Assembly: GCF_029266855.1 (NCBI RefSeq) | Contig: NZ_JAQSWB010000008.1 | Location: 186,001 to 250,000 of the forward strand | Origin: Fluviicola sp. | GTDB lineage: Bacteria; Bacteroidota; Bacteroidia; Flavobacteriales_D; Crocinitomicaceae | Direction: 5' to 3' | DNA length: 64,000 nucleotides | In this document: one piece after another, positions 1 to 9,792 of the stretch | How the letters are laid out: every line of letters begins with the position of its first letter | Numbering within the stretch: position 1 is the first letter of the stretch | Notes under the pieces: generated by a model | Database searches by the model: none | Seen by the model: the letters and a program-made list of their open reading frames with translations, nothing else | What the model was told of the DNA's origin: nothing | Position numbers and translations under genes: made by a program

Positions 1-3000
1 GTATTTTTCATCAATAACGCTTCTGCAAAATCCCACCGCGAACGCCTGTTTAGCTGGGGCAATAAAGTCAGTAAAACATCATCTGAAATATAGGACTGCT
101 GATTGATTACTGAAAGTGGGGAAGATTTTAAACTGGTAATTCCTGCATTGGCATAATAAGTTGTAAATTGCTTTAAAATCAAGTTACTGAGATTCCCCTG
201 AAGCATTAACAATTGAATTTTCTCATCATAACCAATTGCTGTTGACTTCATCATGTGATATAATGTAGAATCAGGTAAAGGAGACTGCACGATTAAGGTA
301 TCCATTATTTTTTTGGTGTCCCCGGTTTGGATCAACGCAATTTGTCTTGGAGTTGATTCTCCATGATAAGCTATGGGATTTGTAAACCCGATTCCAAATG
401 GATTCGGATCCAAATTCAAAACAGCTGGCAACGTAGTTCCGCCTATAACAGCTTGCTTGTACTTATAATCATCGTATGTTCGGTTTATTTCTTCTGTCTT
501 TTTGATGAAATACGAATGAAATAAAAATTCCGGGTTGTGTGTGCTATCTGCGTATAATTCAGGATAAAATTCAAATTCCATGAATTTGGGTAATTCGAAG
601 GTTTCAACAGGGCCATTGAATGCCGGAATATCCAGCCAGGGGTATGCTGCGGGACCTACATAAGTTTGATTGGTAGGTATCGTCATTGTAATTGAAAGAG
701 GTAAATTTAAATAGTAATCACGGTATTCATATTGCCCACCCGGATTGTCGTATTCCTGATCCCAGAAAATGTGTTCTTTATAGGGGTTGGGGCGAGTATA
801 CCCATTTTTATAGGCTAGTGTATAATCGTAGGAGATGAGTTTTTCAGTATGAACTTTATTTGTTACATCGTATTCTTTCACGGATTTCAACTTTCCGTGG
901 AAAAGATAATCCTGGTATTCCTGGTTTGTGGGAGCAACGGGATATAATTGAGTGTTGTTACCAAAATGCTCATAAACCGTTTTGTTTACAAAGTTTGTCG
1001 AACCTTCGACTAAAGCCGGGCCGTAAACCGTAACTTTTCGGAATCCGGCATCCGAAGATGATAACTGCGTTTCGAAAAACCTCGGAATATCTACAAAGTA
1101 CTGAGTTCTTCTTGAAACTTTTGAACCCGGATCAAAGTCATACGTCCATTTTTTATGTCCGTTATCCGTAATAGTAATATTATTTTTCACCAAATCATCC
1201 TCATCATTTTTCAGAATCGTTTGAACAATTGGAGATACCGTAACAGCAGATTGATTTCCGTATTGTGGAGCAACGGAGGTACCTGAACAATTGTTTTTAA
1301 AGGTCACATTGGAATTGTACCTTGTTCTGTTATCACTTGCGCTTACGGGGTAATATTCAATTTTGGTAATTCCTCCAAGTTGATCAACAATTTTTGAAAG
1401 AACCATACCTGTATACCCATTAAGAGGAGACGCAATGTTGTATTTTACAAAGGGGCTTTTAAATGGTTCATAAGATAAGAACGTAGTGGGCAGTAAAGTA
1501 GTATCTGTAATGCCATTTACAGGAATGTCCCGTACTTTATCCAGTAATACAATTACTTGCATGAAAGATTTATAACGTATGCTATCATTGTCAACGTAAT
1601 GATAGTTTTCCGGGATCACTGCGCTTACGCTTTTGTATTCCAGTTTTTTCTTAGAGATCAAATGAAGCCCGGATTCCACCGGTCCTCCGACCTCTCCATT
1701 AACCTGATAAAATTCTACATGCGTCAACATGTACGGATTTTTCGTGTATCGGAGCAGTTCTAATTCACTCAGCTTAACCGATTCATCCATTTTTGTAGGG
1801 ACATTATCATGGGTGTATCCCTGAAGCGGAACAAGAGCATTCCACCATAATTTCATGATTGAATTCGTTGCATCGGAAGTGTTTGCAAATGCGTTCAGAT
1901 AAGTAACCATACGCTTGTAAATAGGAAGCATTTGTGCCCATGGCAAGCCAATTCCAAAATTAGAACCGATGTCAGCAGCTGAGCGCACGCCGCTTGAAGT
2001 GCAAAAATTATACGTTTGATTTGCAAAAGGCCCATTGTTTATATCTTGATAAGCAAGAGATGGCTGCGTATTATAGTTAATGTCTGAATTCCCCGGCCCC
2101 ACTTGAATATTCAAACCGTGAAAAGTCGTCGGGAAATTTGGCATGGAGAAGAAATTGGAGGTTTGCTTTAAGCCTTCGGAATAGGATAAGGTCCATTTCA
2201 GGGCCATATTAAAGGTTGAAAACAAGTTGATCTCTCTTGATTTTTTATAGTAGTCCTCATTATAAAAAGTAGGTCCCTGATCATTAAAGGAATTATAAGC
2301 ATTGTTTACTCCTACAACATTATTTCCCAGTGTTCCCGTAACTACAGCAATATCTACAGTGGCATTCCCATTTATTAACGAAGATGCATTGGATCGAATA
2401 ATGTTTGTTTTTACTTCATAGATATCTCCGGGAATCAGTTTCTCTGCTGTTGCAACATCTTCAAACAGTCTTGGTGATTCCAGGAAACTGTGATTAAACG
2501 GTATCGGCCCATTAGAGGAAATACCGCTTCGCACATATCCCTGAGGAGATAAGTATGGATTGGATGATACGGGATATTGATTTGTAGCATGGTTTATTTT
2601 AATATGCTCGTACCTTTTCCAGCCGGTACTCGAACCGAAGTCATCTTTAAATACACTGCGATAGGTGTATAAACTATCTAATCTGCCGTTTTTGGGGTCA
2701 TTGAATTTAAGTAATTCATCGTGTGAATTGATTATTTGTTGATTCGTTTGATACTTCATTTCCAAACGATTTACCAATCCATCGATGGAATAGGATTCCA
2801 TTTTTGTCAATAAAAGGTCTGTATAACACGAGAAATCATACTCTTTTGGAAATGTTGAGTTTAGCAAAAGAGATGGCGCAGCATTTCGGAACGCTTCTTG
2901 CTGAAATTCTTTGAAGTAATTGAATTTTCCAAATCCTTTATAAAAGAAAACGACACTTTGAAACGGTTTGTTTTTATGTCTGATTGCGTCGCAGTACCAT

Positions 3001-3806
3001 AGATTGTAGCGTTGTTTGGGAGTGATTGAATTTTCAACAATACCTTGAACGTTACTTGAAGAATAGTTGTTATTTCCCGCTACATTATTTGCAATATTAT
3101 CGGGAGTAGATGCACCATTAAGCGGATAGTATAGAACGCGTTTATTTGCCGGAGCATTAAATGATTGAATTACAGTTTTAAACTCATAGATCGTTCCGTC
3201 TGAGGTGATAATAGTCCATTTATTTGCATCGTAGCGAATTTCAACGTGGTTTTCAAAAGTGTTCAGTTCGAATACCACTGTTTTATTGTCATCCACATCC
3301 ACATATTTAAATATTGCTCGTCCACTGGCTACACCAGGTATGTTGATGTATGGGGAGTACCAATACAAATCACCTTCATTGATGGCTTTCTCCACACTGG
3401 AATAATTCAAAACCGTTCCGGTTCCTGAGTTTTCATTGCAATAATCCGTGAATGCAAAAGCATTAAATATTTGCGATTCAATTGAAATTGTCGGAATGTT
3501 TAAATTCCATCCGTCACCATAAGGAATACCTTTGCTAATTGGTGCCGTGGCTCCTATAGAAAAGGAACTGCTGTAGTTTAATTCCAGACCAAATGCTATT
3601 CCACCCGGAGTGGCTACCTTTCCTAAAGGTATTGTGGAACTATATCCGCCAGAGAATAAATTTACATCACCAGTATAACCCCCGGCATTTAACTCAGCCG
3701 GTTTGGAAACTGTCGGTGTCATCTCGGAATTGTTTCTCCCGCCGATTACCTGGGAAAAAGAATAACAACTGCAAAGCAATAAAAGGGTGACAAGAGATTT
3801 AGGCAT
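1..3806 (-). CDS. Large RHS-like secreted protein, 3' end beyond the window
   Basis: An open frame of 1268 codons runs from an ATG at 3806 to the left edge without a stop, so the C-terminus is not visible. The first 19 residues look like a signal peptide (hydrophobic stretch, then CYSFSQ). The segment that follows, around residues 30-100 (ELNAGGYTGDVNLFSGGYS, then GIAFGLELNYSSS and YGDGWNLNIP), matches the N-terminal module of Bacteroidota RHS/YD-type cell-surface proteins, where a 'sugar-like' barrel opens with a fixed GW-LN motif. A later stretch (SSDAGFRKVTVYGP, near residue 925) also resembles those proteins. I see no catalytic motif; any toxin or RHS core would lie beyond the edge. I checked the frame at both ends and in the middle and saw no break. 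Family assignment is inference; existence of the gene is clear. Confidence 0.8.
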   Translation of the reverse strand, partial: MPKSLVTLLLLCSCYSFSQVIGGRNNSEMTPTVSKPAELNAGGYTGDVNLFSGGYSSTIPLGKVATPGGIAFGLELNYSSSFSIGATAPISKGIPYGDGWNLNIPTISIESQIFNAFAFTDYCNENSGTGTVLNYSSVEKAINEGDLYWYSPYINIPGVASGRAIFKYVDVDDNKTVVFELNTFENHVEIRYDANKWTIITSDGTIYEFKTVIQSFNAPANKRVLYYPLNGASTPDNIANNVAGNNNYSSSNVQGIVENSITPKQRYNLWYCDAIRHKNKPFQSVVFFYKGFGKFNYFKEFQQEAFRNAAPSLLLNSTFPKEYDFSCYTDLLLTKMESYSIDGLVNRLEMKYQTNQQIINSHDELLKFNDPKNGRLDSLYTYRSVFKDDFGSSTGWKRYEHIKINHATNQYPVSSNPYLSPQGYVRSGISSNGPIPFNHSFLESPRLFEDVATAEKLIPGDIYEVKTNIIRSNASSLINGNATVDIAVVTGTLGNNVVGVNNAYNSFNDQGPTFYNEDYYKKSREINLFSTFNMALKWTLSYSEGLKQTSNFFSMPNFPTTFHGLNIQVGPGNSDINYNTQPSLAYQDINNGPFANQTYNFCTSSGVRSAADIGSNFGIGLPWAQMLPIYKRMVTYLNAFANTSDATNSIMKLWWNALVPLQGYTHDNVPTKMDESVKLSELELLRYTKNPYMLTHVEFYQVNGEVGGPVESGLHLISKKKLEYKSVSAVIPENYHYVDNDSIRYKSFMQVIVLLDKVRDIPVNGITDTTLLPTTFLSYEPFKSPFVKYNIASPLNGYTGMVLSKIVDQLGGITKIEYYPVSASDNRTRYNSNVTFKNNCSGTSVAPQYGNQSAVTVSPIVQTILKNDEDDLVKNNITITDNGHKKWTYDFDPGSKVSRRTQYFVDIPRFFETQLSSSDAGFRKVTVYGPALVEGSTNFVNKTVYEHFGNNTQLYPVAPTNQEYQDYLFHGKLKSVKEYDVTNKVHTEKLISYDYTLAYKNGYTRPNPYKEHIFWDQEYDNPGGQYEYRDYYLNLPLSITMTIPTNQTYVGPAAYPWLDIPAFNGPVETFELPKFMEFEFYPELYADSTHNPEFLFHSYFIKKTEEINRTYDDYKYKQAVIGGTTLPAVLNLDPNPFGIGFTNPIAYHGESTPRQIALIQTGDTKKIMDTLIVQSPLPDSTLYHMMKSTAIGYDEKIQLLMLQGNLSNLILKQFTTYYANAGITSLKSSPLSVINQQSYISDDVLLTLLPQLNRRSRWDFAEALLMKN

Positions 3807-4381
3807 GAACAATGGAATTTAGGAGTTTAAGTTAAAAGTTGTTTCAGTTCTTGGGTTAAAATTAATTCTTTTCGTCAATCTTAACATACAATGCGGCTTT
3901 TTATTTCCGTTACATAGCGCTCTTCCGGCTTGGGAGTTGAAAAAGATTCCTTTGCCAATTTATAGTTTATTGACCCTAGGTTTAATTTTACGCATTTCTG
4001 TGAATAGCAGCAGTACATTTGCGAATGGTTTTAACTTTAAATTCTTTTATTGATTAGATTTTCTTATCCAAATCATTATGCAATAATACACAAATGTGAG
4101 AAATAACAATCAATTTCTGGAAAAATATTCTTTTTCACCAACTACTGAATTCGTTCAGTAATCTCATTTGCCTGAATACACAACAAATACCGGATAACTA
4201 ACGAAATCAGTTGTAAAAAAAAATCAAACAATTTGCTGATTTTTTATTGAATTTGTAAAACAAAAATTCTAACTTGGGTTCTCTAAATTTCAGAACTGAC
4301 TCTCTCTTCCTCTCCTATTAGGTCTAACTCGTTATGACTTTTTGATTTTGATTTTGTAAATAACGAACACAACTAGTACTT
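3807..4381. other. AT-rich divergent intergenic region
   Basis: This 575-bp region separates two divergent genes and holds no convincing coding frame. It contains a 7-bp hairpin with a TTCG loop at 4143-4160 (TACTGAA / TTCAGTA) and a looser inverted repeat at 4204-4242 (AAATCAG / CTGATTT) followed by a T-run. I found no complete TTG-N20-TAnnTTTG promoter in either direction, although both flanking genes need one here. Confidence 0.5.
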
Positions 4382-6019
4382 ATGGCTTCACTCAATCCGA
4401 TTTCGGGTACTCTAGGCTCGCAAAGAGCTGCGCATTTGCTGCGTCGTGCTACTTTAGGCCCCAGACTGCAGGATATTACCAATTTCGCAGGAATGACCGC
4501 ACAAGCTGCAATTACGGCATTGACCCAAACTCAGCCTGTGCCCCCGCTTCCGATCGATCCCGCAAGCGGCACCGACTGGGTATATCCGAATACAATCAGT
4601 CCCAACAGTACAAATTTGTCTGATTATACCCGCAGCTGGTGGATGGAAAACATGCGTGCTTCGGGAGCAAATCTGACAGAACGGATGATCTGGTTCTACC
4701 ACACGCATTTCCCGATGATCATGAGTAGAATTGAAGGTGAAGCCCAGTTTGCAATTGATTACCTGCGCCTGCTGCGTTACTATGCTTTGGGAAATTATAA
4801 GGACCTGGCAAAGGCAATTTGTATTGACAATGCTATGCTGATACATTTGGATGGAAACCTGAATATCAAAGGTGTTCCGCAGGAAAATTTCGCACGTGAA
4901 TTCCTGGAATTGTATACGGTCGGAAAAGGCGAGGAAGTAAGTTTAGGGGATTATACCAATTTCACGGAACAGGATGTACAGGCACTTACCAAAGCCCTGA
5001 CCGGCTGGGGAATCGATCCGACTTTCCAAACGATAGATCCGGTAACCGGTTTCCCGACAGGGAAAGTAAAAGGCAGTGCCACCACTTCCTCCCAGCACGA
5101 TGTTAGTTCAAAACAATTCTCAGGAGCTTTCAATAATACAGTGATCCAAACCGGAAGCGTGGTGGGAAGCAATGCTGCGGTAACTGCGGTTTACACCGAA
5201 TTGGACGACGTAATCAATATGGTATTTGCTTCACCGCACACTGCAAGACATATTTGCAGAAGGATCTACCGGGAATTCGTATATTACGATATAACCCCCG
5301 AAATTGAAACGGATATCATCGAACCCTTAGCAACAACACTGTCAAGCAACAATTACGATATTATTTCCGTACTGGAAGTCTTGTTCCAAAGCGAACACTT
5401 CTATGACCTCGACACCCCGATCACAGAAGACAACAACATTGGTGCGATCATTAAATCACCGATGGATCTCGTTATCGGAACGATGCGTTTATTTAATCTC
5501 ACTGTTCCTGATAAAACAACGCAGTTGGCGGCTCATTATGAAATGTACGGTCAGTTGATCGGTCAACTTGATCTGCAGGGACTTCAGTTTTTCGAACCTT
5601 ACGATGTAGCAGGATACGAACCCTATTACCAGTTTCCGGGTTACCACCGTTTTTGGATCTCTTCCAATTACCTTGCGAACCGTTATAAGTTTTCGGAACT
5701 GCTGATCTCCGGGTTTACCGGGATGAGTGGGAATCTCTTAAAGTTGGATGTCGTGGATTTCGTGGAAACCAACTGTTCCAATCCCGGTGATGCGACAATC
5801 CTGGTACAGGAATTAGTAAGCTGGCTCTTCCCGGTTACGATTGATGCGGTTCGTTTTAATTACTTCAGGGACGATGTTTTGCTCGACCAGCTTTCGGCAG
5901 CGAACTGGACCACCGAATGGAATAATTATGTCAATACAAGCAGTGATGTCAATGTGCGTTTACAGCTCGAGTCGCTCTTCAATGCAATGATGCAGACACC
6001 GGAATACCAATTATTTTAA
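4382..6019 (+). CDS. DUF1800 family protein
   Basis: The 545-residue product has the family's hallmark motifs: AAHLLRRATLGP near residues 16-27, NFAREFLELYTVGKG near 168-182, and EQDVQALTKALTGWGID around 195-210. DUF1800 proteins are of unknown biochemical function and are usually encoded next to DUF1501 proteins, as here. No signal peptide or membrane segment is visible: the start reads MASLNPISGTLGSQRAAH. That is odd because the next gene product carries an export signal. The DUF1501 gene starts 12 bp after the stop, so the two are almost certainly co-transcribed. It is the first gene of a four-gene plus-strand unit that ends at the hairpin at 9745-9786. Confidence 0.93.
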   Translation: MASLNPISGTLGSQRAAHLLRRATLGPRLQDITNFAGMTAQAAITALTQTQPVPPLPIDPASGTDWVYPNTISPNSTNLSDYTRSWWMENMRASGANLTERMIWFYHTHFPMIMSRIEGEAQFAIDYLRLLRYYALGNYKDLAKAICIDNAMLIHLDGNLNIKGVPQENFAREFLELYTVGKGEEVSLGDYTNFTEQDVQALTKALTGWGIDPTFQTIDPVTGFPTGKVKGSATTSSQHDVSSKQFSGAFNNTVIQTGSVVGSNAAVTAVYTELDDVINMVFASPHTARHICRRIYREFVYYDITPEIETDIIEPLATTLSSNNYDIISVLEVLFQSEHFYDLDTPITEDNNIGAIIKSPMDLVIGTMRLFNLTVPDKTTQLAAHYEMYGQLIGQLDLQGLQFFEPYDVAGYEPYYQFPGYHRFWISSNYLANRYKFSELLISGFTGMSGNLLKLDVVDFVETNCSNPGDATILVQELVSWLFPVTIDAVRFNYFRDDVLLDQLSAANWTTEWNNYVNTSSDVNVRLQLESLFNAMMQTPEYQLF

Positions 6020-6031
6020 AAACTACACCCT

Positions 6032-7678
6032 ATGGACAGAAGAGACTTTGTACGCATTTCATCCTTGGTGGGAACCGGAATGCTTTTGAAATTCAATGGG
6101 ATTGCATTAAACCTGGTAGAACCCGACGGGCTTTTGGGAGCCATGGCCAAATCGAGTCTGAACGATAAGATCCTGGTGCTGATCCAGCTTCACGGTGGAA
6201 ACGACGGACTAAACATGGTTATCCCAATCAATCAATACGGGAATTACTACAACCTGCGGCCAAATATTGCTATTCCCCAAAGCGGTACACGCCAATACAT
6301 AACGCTTGATCCGAATTTACCGGCAAACAGACAGGTCGGACTTCACCCCGATATGGTGGGTTCAAAAGCCATGTATGATGACGGAAATATGGCCATCATT
6401 CAAAACGTTTCTTACGAGAACATGAACGGATCGCATTTCCGCAGCCGGGACGTCTGGTACATGGGCGGAAACTACAATGATTATTTCAATTCTGGATGGA
6501 TGGGCCGTTATTTCGAGCATTACTACCCGGATTATCCGATAGGTTATCCAAGTACTGCCGTTCCGGATCCGCTGGCACTCGAAATAGGAACCGGGGTTTC
6601 ACTTGCATTTCACCGCAACCAGGGAATTCCTGCCGGACTTTCGATCCAAAACCCGGATGCTTTTTACAACCTGATAAACAGTGTGGGTGCCGAGGAGCCT
6701 ACGAACTTCCCTCCTACACATGCAGGAGATGAAATTGAGTACATCATGCAGATTGAAAGGCAGTCGAATAATTATGCCGAACGCCTGAGAGATGTTTACG
6801 ATGCCGGGGCGAACTCAGGTGTGGTTTACCCGGATCTGTATCCTTACATCGCACCAAGCGGTTCATTGAACAATCCCCTGGCACCACAGCTGAAGATTAT
6901 TTCGCGATTGATCAGCGGAGGAATCGGAACAAAGATCTTCCTTTGCCGGATCGGTGGATTTGATACACATGCCAACCAGGTCGTTAATAACAATACTACC
7001 ATGGGTTCACATGCGGCCTTGTTGTACCATATTTCATCCGCGGTTAAAGCTTTTTACGATGATTTGACCAACCTGGGACTGGCAGACCGTGTATTGACGA
7101 TGACCTTCTCCGAATTCGGTCGCCGGGTGGCGTCCAATGCAAGTTATGGAACGGATCATGGAAATGCTGCTCCGATGCTGGTTTACGGTACCTGTTTAAA
7201 TCCGGGAGTTTATGGAGATAACCCGGATCTGCAAAACCTGCAAAACGGGAACATTCCTTTACAACACGATTACCGCCAGGTGTTCACTTCTGTTGTGAAA
7301 GACTGGTTTGCAGCACCCGATGCAGCTATCGAACACGTGAAATTTGAAAACTTCGTCACTAATCGCGTAGATTATATCCGGTGCAAGGAATTAAGTACAA
7401 GTGAATTATTCAAGGAGAATTTATGGCTGAAATGTTATCCGAATCCAACCAGTTCAGGTATCAGTATTTCCTATTTGCTGCAAAAAGAAACCAAAGTACA
7501 TATTGAGATCAAGGATATTTCCGGGCGGACAATCGGGAATATTACCGACGCTCCGACAGTTCCGGGAGAACATGTACTGGATTTCAATTTATCGCGCTAT
7601 GCAAACGGAACGTATTTCGTCACGCTTATTGCAAATGACAGTGTAGTACTTACCGAAAAAGTAATCCTTTCCAAATAA
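6032..7678 (+). CDS. DUF1501 family protein with Tat-like signal and T9SS sorting domain
   Basis: The 548-residue protein begins MDRRDFVRISS, a twin-arginine-like motif at residues 3-4 followed by a moderately hydrophobic stretch. The DUF1501 core shows HGGNDGLNMVIP near residue 54 and FSEFGRRV followed by GTDHGNAAPM near 358-375; the domain is related to the alkaline phosphatase/sulfatase fold, but no activity is proven. From about residue 468 (CYPNPTSSG) to the end there is a T9SS type A sorting domain, ending NGTYFVTL then VILSK. So the protein is expected to cross the inner membrane, possibly by Tat, and then the outer membrane by T9SS. Its stop overlaps the next start (TAATG at 7676-7680), which suggests translational coupling. 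Confidence 0.94.
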   Translation: MDRRDFVRISSLVGTGMLLKFNGIALNLVEPDGLLGAMAKSSLNDKILVLIQLHGGNDGLNMVIPINQYGNYYNLRPNIAIPQSGTRQYITLDPNLPANRQVGLHPDMVGSKAMYDDGNMAIIQNVSYENMNGSHFRSRDVWYMGGNYNDYFNSGWMGRYFEHYYPDYPIGYPSTAVPDPLALEIGTGVSLAFHRNQGIPAGLSIQNPDAFYNLINSVGAEEPTNFPPTHAGDEIEYIMQIERQSNNYAERLRDVYDAGANSGVVYPDLYPYIAPSGSLNNPLAPQLKIISRLISGGIGTKIFLCRIGGFDTHANQVVNNNTTMGSHAALLYHISSAVKAFYDDLTNLGLADRVLTMTFSEFGRRVASNASYGTDHGNAAPMLVYGTCLNPGVYGDNPDLQNLQNGNIPLQHDYRQVFTSVVKDWFAAPDAAIEHVKFENFVTNRVDYIRCKELSTSELFKENLWLKCYPNPTSSGISISYLLQKETKVHIEIKDISGRTIGNITDAPTVPGEHVLDFNLSRYANGTYFVTLIANDSVVLTEKVILSK

Positions 7679-8550
7679 TGAAGCTGAACAGAATTTTACT
7701 TCTAATACTGGCCTTTCCATTTTATTTTAACGGATCGGCCCAAACAAAATATACCGTACACCGGAAAAACAGGATGTATCTCGGAATATCGGGTGGCATG
7801 AATTTCAGTGCTGCTCACGTCGTGAAAGATTATTCCATGCTGGTTCCTACACCGCAATCAGCCGCGTATGGTGATGATTCGGAAAAGGAAAAAGATTACC
7901 AGGGCTTGTTTAAGAACAAAGGCTCCCAATTCGGTTTGTATTTCTCGTATTCTTTTAAGAAAAACCTTTCAATTGTTTTTCAGCCTGCATATCAAACAAG
8001 CAGTTTCAATTATCTGACTGCCTATGCATGGTCGGATACCGTAAACGCTTCGGACTTTTCGATGGAAATGATGCACCAGCAAAAGTTGTCAGGAGTGAAT
8101 CTTCCCATATCAGTTCGCTGGGATTTCACGGTTTCCCAATTCTCCCCTTACATACAGGGAGGAATTTATGCCAATTTCAGGCATCAGGCAAGGAAAACCA
8201 TCTTTTACGATTATACGATCGATGGTGATGTGGACAAAAAAACCGCAGATCAAACCGGGGAAACTGAGCTTACCGAACACATTAACAAAGCGAACTTCGG
8301 ACTATCAGCCGGCTTGGGACTGACCTATTTCTCCAATTACTTCGCTATCAGCCTGGAAAGTAATTTCCGTTACGGATTCCGTTCAATTGTCAACGACGAA
8401 AACCGCTATGCAGATTATACCGGTTTGAGTGTTCAGTACCTCGATGTCATGGATCAGTTAAAACTCATGAACCTGGATATTCAATTAACAATTATGTTCC
8501 CTATTGACAATTCCATTTCATTGGAAATTCTTAGAAAAAGCAGACACTAA
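7678..8550 (+). CDS. Outer-membrane beta-barrel protein (PorT-like)
   Basis: The 290-residue product starts with a clear signal peptide (MKLNRILLLILAFPFYFNGSAQ). The remainder is rich in alternating aromatic and glycine residues typical of barrel strands: LGISGGMNFSAAH, FGLYFSYSFKKNLSIVFQPAY, ISVRWDFTVSQFSPYIQGGIYANF and LSAGLGLTYFSNYFAISLESNFRYGF. Length and pattern fit the outer-membrane beta-barrel (PorT-type) domain common in Bacteroidota. It starts inside the stop of the DUF1501 gene, so it belongs to the same operon, and might anchor or escort that secreted protein; this role is a guess from position. The family is assigned by pattern, not by a diagnostic motif. Confidence 0.85.
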   Translation: MKLNRILLLILAFPFYFNGSAQTKYTVHRKNRMYLGISGGMNFSAAHVVKDYSMLVPTPQSAAYGDDSEKEKDYQGLFKNKGSQFGLYFSYSFKKNLSIVFQPAYQTSSFNYLTAYAWSDTVNASDFSMEMMHQQKLSGVNLPISVRWDFTVSQFSPYIQGGIYANFRHQARKTIFYDYTIDGDVDKKTADQTGETELTEHINKANFGLSAGLGLTYFSNYFAISLESNFRYGFRSIVNDENRYADYTGLSVQYLDVMDQLKLMNLDIQLTIMFPIDNSISLEILRKSRH

Positions 8551-8570
8551 TCAGAACTAATATTGATATT

Positions 8571-9746
8571 ATGAAGCTATTTATTTATGGTGTGATCTTT
8601 TTGGGGCTGGGACTAAGCTTTTCGGCCTGTAAGAAGAAATCCAAACCGGAAGACTCCTTTATCAAGGTCTATGATGACCAAAACGGGAACAAACATTTTC
8701 ACCCTTTGAGCATTACAACAGCGGCAAATAACGACGGATACATCGTTATGAGTGCGTATGACGGCTGGAGAATACACTTGATGAAGATTGACAATGCAGG
8801 AGAATTTATTTGGAATTACGAACTGCCGGCCAATTATGTCAATGCAGTTCCCAACCTGATCAAGAGCAACGGACAAAATTATTTGGTTTGTATGGATGCT
8901 GTTGGCTTGTTTACTTATGTACTGAAAATTGACGAAAACAACCAGGGTACAAGCGAGGTTTCCGGTTTCACCGACATCCTTTATCCTACTTACGCCTACA
9001 ACTCGGGATCAGCTGTTTACATTCAGAATTACAACCGGACAAGTATGCAGACCGGTATTCACAAACTGACTCCCGACATGGTTTCCGTTACACAGGAAGC
9101 GAACCTGGATATTTTTACGGATGTGGAAGAACAGATTGTGGATCACATTACTTTCGATGGAAAACGCATGCCTTTCTTTGTCAGCTCTACACCCGAGCAG
9201 AATTACATTGTAATGAATGGATTCTACAATTACAGTTTTTCATTGATTTTTCTCGATCAGAACCTGAATTTTACCGGAGTTTATAACGGTGCCGGATTTA
9301 ACGGCGGATTAGCTGCTATTTCTCCTTCCGGAGGTTCCCAGTTCTCATTGGCACGCTTTTCTTACGACAACCTGTATTACAACGCCAGTGCCACGCTTAC
9401 TCCAACCACGATCGATATTACGGAATCAATTTCTGCCCAGGGACAATCGGAACTGAATGCTGAAAAACCGGTTTTGATCAAAGATCTTACGATAGGCGGA
9501 ACACATTACAAAGCGTTCTTATCTTCCACAAGAAGCAATCAGCTTTTATTGACTATTTATAATGCGGGTGGTAGTTTGGCCGGAAAAAAATACATCGGGA
9601 AAAACATCCCGCTTACTGCCTGCGACTTCATTAAAACCGAAGATGAAGGATTGAACATCCTTGTTCAGGCAAAGATCATGGGAAGCTTTGACCGCATTGG
9701 TTTGATTAAATTATCCAAAGAACAACTCGAGTTGATCGTTGAATAA
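8571..9746 (+). CDS. Lipoprotein of unknown function
   Basis: The 391-residue product has a lipoprotein signal with lipobox SFSAC (Cys20) followed by KKKSKPEDS. The mature part contains evenly spaced segments such as GYIVMSAYDGWRIHLMKID, NYLVCMDAVGLFTYVLKID and IGLIKLSK, which resemble blades of a beta-propeller of the kind that reads out event values; I count at least four such blades. It starts 20 bp after the barrel gene and is the last gene of the DUF1800-DUF1501 unit, followed directly by a strong terminator. No enzymatic motif is visible. Surface or periplasmic lipoprotein is well supported; the propeller reading is inference. Confidence 0.85.
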   Translation: MKLFIYGVIFLGLGLSFSACKKKSKPEDSFIKVYDDQNGNKHFHPLSITTAANNDGYIVMSAYDGWRIHLMKIDNAGEFIWNYELPANYVNAVPNLIKSNGQNYLVCMDAVGLFTYVLKIDENNQGTSEVSGFTDILYPTYAYNSGSAVYIQNYNRTSMQTGIHKLTPDMVSVTQEANLDIFTDVEEQIVDHITFDGKRMPFFVSSTPEQNYIVMNGFYNYSFSLIFLDQNLNFTGVYNGAGFNGGLAAISPSGGSQFSLARFSYDNLYYNASATLTPTTIDITESISAQGQSELNAEKPVLIKDLTIGGTHYKAFLSSTRSNQLLLTIYNAGGSLAGKKYIGKNIPLTACDFIKTEDEGLNILVQAKIMGSFDRIGLIKLSKEQLELIVE

Positions 9747-9786
9747 AAAAGTAGGGGCGCTATTAATAGCGCCCCTACTTTTTTAT
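9745..9786. terminator. Bidirectional terminator hairpin
   Basis: A 12-bp perfect stem (GTAGGGGCGCTA, 9751-9762, with its complement at 9767-9778) has a TTAA loop and is flanked by six A on the left and six T on the right. It lies between convergent genes and would work for both strands. Its sequence is related to hairpins at 21617 and 51482. Confidence 0.9.
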
Positions 9787-9792
9787 TATTTA

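Noticed and set aside
4204-4242. Terminator or small RNA in the 3807-4381 gap
   Set aside because: Weak stem with a 25-nt loop in AT-rich DNA and no gene upstream on that strand.
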